A stretch of 64,000 nucleotides of DNA from Thunnus maccoyii (lineage: Eukaryota > Chordata > Actinopteri > Scombriformes > Scombridae): positions 22,038,425 to 22,102,424 of the forward strand of contig NC_056546.1 in assembly GCF_910596095.1 (NCBI RefSeq), written 5' to 3'. Position numbers and translations under genes: made by a program. The notes beneath the pieces are model-generated. The model made no database searches and was not told the origin of the DNA. It saw nothing but the letters and a program-made list of their open reading frames with translations. Below are positions 59,946 to 64,000 of the stretch, in pieces (within the stretch, counting starts at the first letter, position 1; the number at the start of each line of letters is the position of its first letter).

Positions 59946-62900
59946 GGGAACACGCCTTAAACTCAGATTTTCAATTAGCACAGAGAAACCTTCCACTTTC
60001 GGTAGCTGAACGTGCGAACTTCTAGTGTCAAAGTGATGTAACAATGAGCAAAACACATTTTTGAGTGGAGGGAGACTTTATGAAAAAGTTGCAATACAAC
60101 AATATAGTTAGAGAGTATAAATCTATTTTACCTCTTCCTAGTATAATTTTGAATAACCCAGCGTACATTTTAGTGCTTGACATGTCTTCATGAAAAATAG
60201 AACACCAGGCAGTTTCATTTCCCACTAAAACCACATTAAACAGAATAATATAGTAAGCAGAGTAAACAGTTTATAACGTGTCCTTAGAAGTAAATTGAAA
60301 CACTAAAACACTGATAAGACTACAAACAGCATCGCTGAGGTGGACCTTCTCATGCTTATCACATAAAGTCAGTTTTGTTGCTTTTTTTGCCTCTGTCCAT
60401 GTTGTGAATTAATAATGAAGCGATAAAAACCTTCTACACAAAGTAGAAAATGAACATGAATCATTTCATCTTTCTAAAACCCAGGTGACATGTTGTAGCT
60501 TTAAGATTACAACATAACTTTATTAAACATGCTACTGTGTGCTGCACATAAATCATTTAAATGGAATCTATTGTGCATGGAGAGGGATGTTTGAGGAGGA
60601 TTTCTTCCGACTCTGAGCACCAGTGGTTCTCTTGGAGATGGGAGAGTGGGCCGTGCAAACATAAGCGACTGCTTCCATACTTGTAAACATTTCATTTGCA
60701 TTAATTTTAATGGACTTTCATTGATACATAAATGTAATTTTGAAGATCTTACCGCCCCTTACAGGGAAAAATAATACTGTAATGGGAGACACAGGCATGC
60801 AATGTTCTGTATTTGTTATAAGTAGAAATCATTGAGGAACAGCTGCAAAACAGCATGCTGTGAATGCAGATAAATAATCTTATCAGAAATTATTACTATT
60901 CTCATGTATTTTGTGCACACTTTGGGGGCTCACTGCTCAATTTGGAAAATCACTCTAGCACAGATTCTTGGTATTAGATAACCTACTGCCCTAGGGATAA
61001 TTACTTTCCTGTGCATTATATAATTCTTCTTGGAGTCATATTCATAGATATACTCATTACAATGATTTAGTTCTCTCTCTGCAACACATTATTCATTTGA
61101 AAGGAAAAGGCTATTCATAGCATGTTCAGGGTTTCTTGAAAAACATCTCTGCTGCTGATATCCAGCCCGCGCCTATCCCAGTTTGTTGTTTATGTTCTCA
61201 ACTCTGATTTTGCTTATTTATATGTTGAAACCTATTTATGCTCTACTGACACTACTCCAACCCATATGTCTGCATTTTTTTTCCCGCTTTTTCTCTTTTG
61301 CTTCGCAGAGTTCAAAACACTCTGCACTCGCTGCACTTTTCTTTGGATCTATATAGATTTCTTTTTATCCTATCAGGTGTCAGTTGAGCACCGCGAGTGC
61401 GTACTACATGATACTAAGAGCTGCTTCTTTAAATTTCTAATTTTAGTTTGTGGTGTCTAAAACTCATACATTTCTCTACGGTATCTGACATTTTTCTCCA
61501 GTTAAAAGCTTTTCCCCTTATCCGAATTGAGAGTCTAAGGACAGAGGATGTTGCAAAGCCCTCAGGGACAAATATGTGATTTTGAGTTATATAAATTAAA
61601 TTGACTTAACTTGAAATGAATGTACATAATAATCCACATGAAAACTGTGCGGAGGATTAAACCTCCTGCTTCTCTTCAATTACATCCTGTTCTTTGGGGT
61701 TGGTATGGAAAAATCAATAGGTGATTCTTGCATTTGCCTTATTGATGCCAGTAAGTGTCTGTGCCATTTGGTACAATCAGTTTTGGTACAATCAGAACTT
61801 TGTATTTTTCTATTGTGAATATTATAGCAACCCATCAAATTGATTACCTTGTATACCCAAACTTATTTGGCCAAAAAACTCAAGGATCTATGATCATCAG
61901 ACCTTGAAAGTGCAATGAAATAGTGTCTGAAAGGTATTTAAAACTAAACCAATATCAGCCAAACTTGAAGAAAGTAGTATTTTCATTCTACTCTAATGCA
62001 TGCATGGATGGACACATGAAATAGCTTCAACACACAATTTGAATATCGACGTCGGCTGGCTTTTTTTCAATGCCTATCGACAGTGTAGAAGGCAAACTGG
62101 CTGCAGCTGAATTGAATCAGAATCCTTTAATATAAAAAAAATGCCACAACACATGAACAGTGCATCCAGATGGCCTGTGGTTCAGTTCAGCCACAGGAGG
62201 TCTCCATCACACACCAGAATATAATGTTCCTCTACGATTTGCAGTGGCCTTTTTATGTTATCAGTGTGATCACACAGACTGTATCTCAAAATGTCAGTGC
62301 AAGACACAAGACAGAAATATTGAAGACACAGCACATTTGGGTTGCCGTTTTCCTTTAATTCATTTTATCCATCAAAAGGATTTACAAAGCCTGCTAATTA
62401 AATGCTATTTTTTTCTCCAAAACGATTATACCATTCATGAATACAGCTGCACATTGTCGACATATCCGAACTCCAATGAGATTATCATGTGCAGAGTAGC
62501 ACCCAGAAAGTCAATGAAGAGGCAATATTTCATATCATAATAGTTCTCTCTGTTATAGATAAAGAAATAAATCCATGCAATATTCATCTCTAGCCGTTAT
62601 ATTTCTTGTTTCAGATTTGGCACCATCCTTAAGATGAGGTCAGTGAGAGCGCCCTGAGGTCAGTCTCAGGTTTTCAGAAAGGAAATGAAGACAATTATTA
62701 TCCTGAAAACAGTTTGAGAAGAGTCCAATAGTTTGTGTTTGTGACAGTCCAGTGTCAGAGTTTGATTCCTAATGCGATGGCTATTCAAGTACCAAGAGGA
62801 AATTACTTTTAATTTTACAGAAATTAAGATGCAAAAAGCCTGAACCACCGAAGGGATCATAATATGTAAACCGACCCTTATCATTATTTTTAAAAAATAC

Positions 62901-63294
62901 TCAGATAGTATCAATAATTGCATGATTTATAAATGTTTTTTTTTCCTAAGTATCATACAAGCTTAGTAGCACTACACGTCATGTAGCTGTCAGTGCTGTG
63001 CAACAAATATTCAATTATACTACTGATAATAACAATATTAATAACGATCATAACAATTCATCGTAAAAATTAGCAAATGCTATTTAACTACCATGTAAAG
63101 GAAATGTTTCGACAGTGTGCTTTTTCTTCCAAAACAAACAAAAACAAAACAAAAAAAAAGTCTGTGGAACCACAGTGTGAAGATTACACCGCTCACACAG
63201 AAATTGGCACTGAAACATACTGTACACTCTAAAAGACTGACAGTCCCTTGGAAACAGAGGAGGCCGTCAAAAAGGAGCAGAGAAACATGCAGGC
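59946..63294. other. Intergenic region upstream of B3GALNT2
   Basis: A/T-rich DNA. Apart from the tail of the repeat above, no gene, RNA or clear transposon is recognised. If the exon at 63.3 kb is real, the upper part is its 3' UTR on the minus strand. Confidence 0.5.
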
Positions 63295-63334
63295 CTAGGG
63301 TTTGGCATTAATGTCAAAGGCCTTGCCATTCACT
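63295..63334 (-). CDS. Possible terminal coding exon of an unidentified minus-strand gene
   Basis: On the minus strand a near-ideal pyrimidine tract (TTTCCTTTCCTTCC followed by TTTTTGCCTGTCCTAG) ends at an acceptor. It is followed by one base completing a codon, then VNGKAFDINAKP and a TAG stop at 63,297-63,295. Codon choice (GGC, AAG, GCC, GAC) resembles the coding exons of this window. I do not recognise the protein. The remaining exons would lie beyond 64 kb. Chance is not excluded for so short a stretch. Confidence 0.35.
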
Positions 63335-64000
63335 CTAGGACAGGCAAAAAGGAAGGAAAGGAAACATGCCCAGAAAACAAATGAGAATGTTAAGGAAATA
63401 AGAAGAGAAGATATCCTGCAATTTGTTAAAATATTCCAGTCAGGGGGGCTGCAGGATTAACGGATAGTGTCTCTGATTTGAAGTGTACATGGACAGTAAA
63501 TCAAACAGAACAGCAAAGGTAGGATGCGTTAGAGTGGGCTTGGAAAGGAGACAGCAGATTCATAAATAATTTTTGACTTAAGGGTTGTTTGCACAGTGAT
63601 AACCCTGAAGAACTCATCTCGCTGTTGAAACATTAGCTCTGCACCCTTCAATAAATAGAGTCTATTTATTTATTTGCAACAGAACTGATTTGCAGCCGTC
63701 TCCTTCTTATTACGAGTGCGGATTGCACACCCTGAAATAATTTACTATGTGAGATAAGGTTGCTGTTTCCGGCTGTAATCCGAATCTGAGTGTTCGCACT
63801 ACTGAAATGAGCGGGTTAATTGTGGGTGACTCTGGAGGCAAATTGAAATAGAAACTAGTAAGGGAAGTATCAAATTTTAGTGGTGCTTTCAGTAAGTGTT
63901 GCTACAAATAGTCAAACCTGTACACTGAAAGCTATATAAAACTAACTCAAATTATGTTCAAGCTAATACAAAGATTAATGTTTTTTATTCAGATAAAGGG
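63335..64000. other. Right edge of window, no recognised feature
   Basis: Would be an intron if the 63.3-kb exon is real. Otherwise unannotated A/T-rich DNA. Confidence 0.4.

Noticed and set aside
62160..62540. A 126-codon plus-strand ORF in the right intergenic part
   Set aside because: Composition and lack of any motif suggest chance; no splice context.
1..64000. tRNA genes, rRNA, CRISPR arrays or bacterial-type operons
   Set aside because: No B-box-like GGTTCGAATCC with a foldable context and no regularly spaced direct repeats were seen; the exon-intron structure is vertebrate.

Overview
The window is vertebrate nuclear DNA, almost certainly from a ray-finned (teleost) fish and probably a percomorph. 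Coding exons are short and split by GT-AG introns, and the three recognisable proteins are vertebrate-like. The non-coding DNA is full of short terminal-inverted-repeat elements, long CA/TG runs and LINE debris typical of fish genomes. Species cannot be named from sequence alone.

Three protein genes can be reconstructed exon by exon, plus one possible terminal exon. (1) ARID4B, minus strand, 2,417-24,271 for the coding part: the first eight coding exons (222 complete codons plus a split codon), with the rest of the gene lying before position 1. Its promoter and 5' non-coding exon lie near 26.5-26.8 kb. (2) GGPS1, plus strand, 29,937-39,628: complete in three coding exons, 313 aa, with both aspartate-rich catalytic motifs. 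(3) B3GALNT2, minus strand, 47,757-59,167: complete in twelve coding exons, 495 aa, with a signal anchor, a DDD metal-binding motif and a C-terminal GEDV motif. (4) A short minus-strand piece at 63,295-63,334 looks like the last coding exon of a gene lying beyond 64 kb; I cannot name it.

Layout: 1-26.5 kb is the 5' half of ARID4B, mostly intron with several MITEs. 26.5-27.4 kb is a CpG-rich head-to-head promoter between ARID4B and GGPS1, with CCAAT boxes and a ZNF143-like motif. 27.4-39.8 kb is GGPS1. 39.8-46.8 kb is intergenic, with MITEs and the C-terminal tail of an L1-type LINE. 46.8-59.4 kb is B3GALNT2, whose 6-kb fourth-to-third-exon intron (51.7-57.8 kb) carries a decayed Rex/L2-like LINE and other repeats. 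59.4-64 kb is repeat-bearing intergenic DNA.

The order ARID4B(-) GGPS1(+) B3GALNT2(-) matches human 1q42.3, except that TBCE, which sits between GGPS1 and B3GALNT2 in human, has no recognisable exon here. The genes are neighbours by ancestry rather than by pathway: ARID4B is a chromatin co-repressor subunit, GGPS1 makes geranylgeranyl diphosphate, and B3GALNT2 builds the functional glycan of alpha-dystroglycan. I found no new molecular system. The points most worth checking are the TBCE gap, an overlapping upstream ORF on B3GALNT2, a W-to-I change in the ARID4B N-terminal domain, a GC-AG intron, a possible in-frame N-terminal extension of GGPS1, the unidentified terminal exon, and a MITE built of GCCCATTG...CCGAAA units with a 12-bp target duplication.
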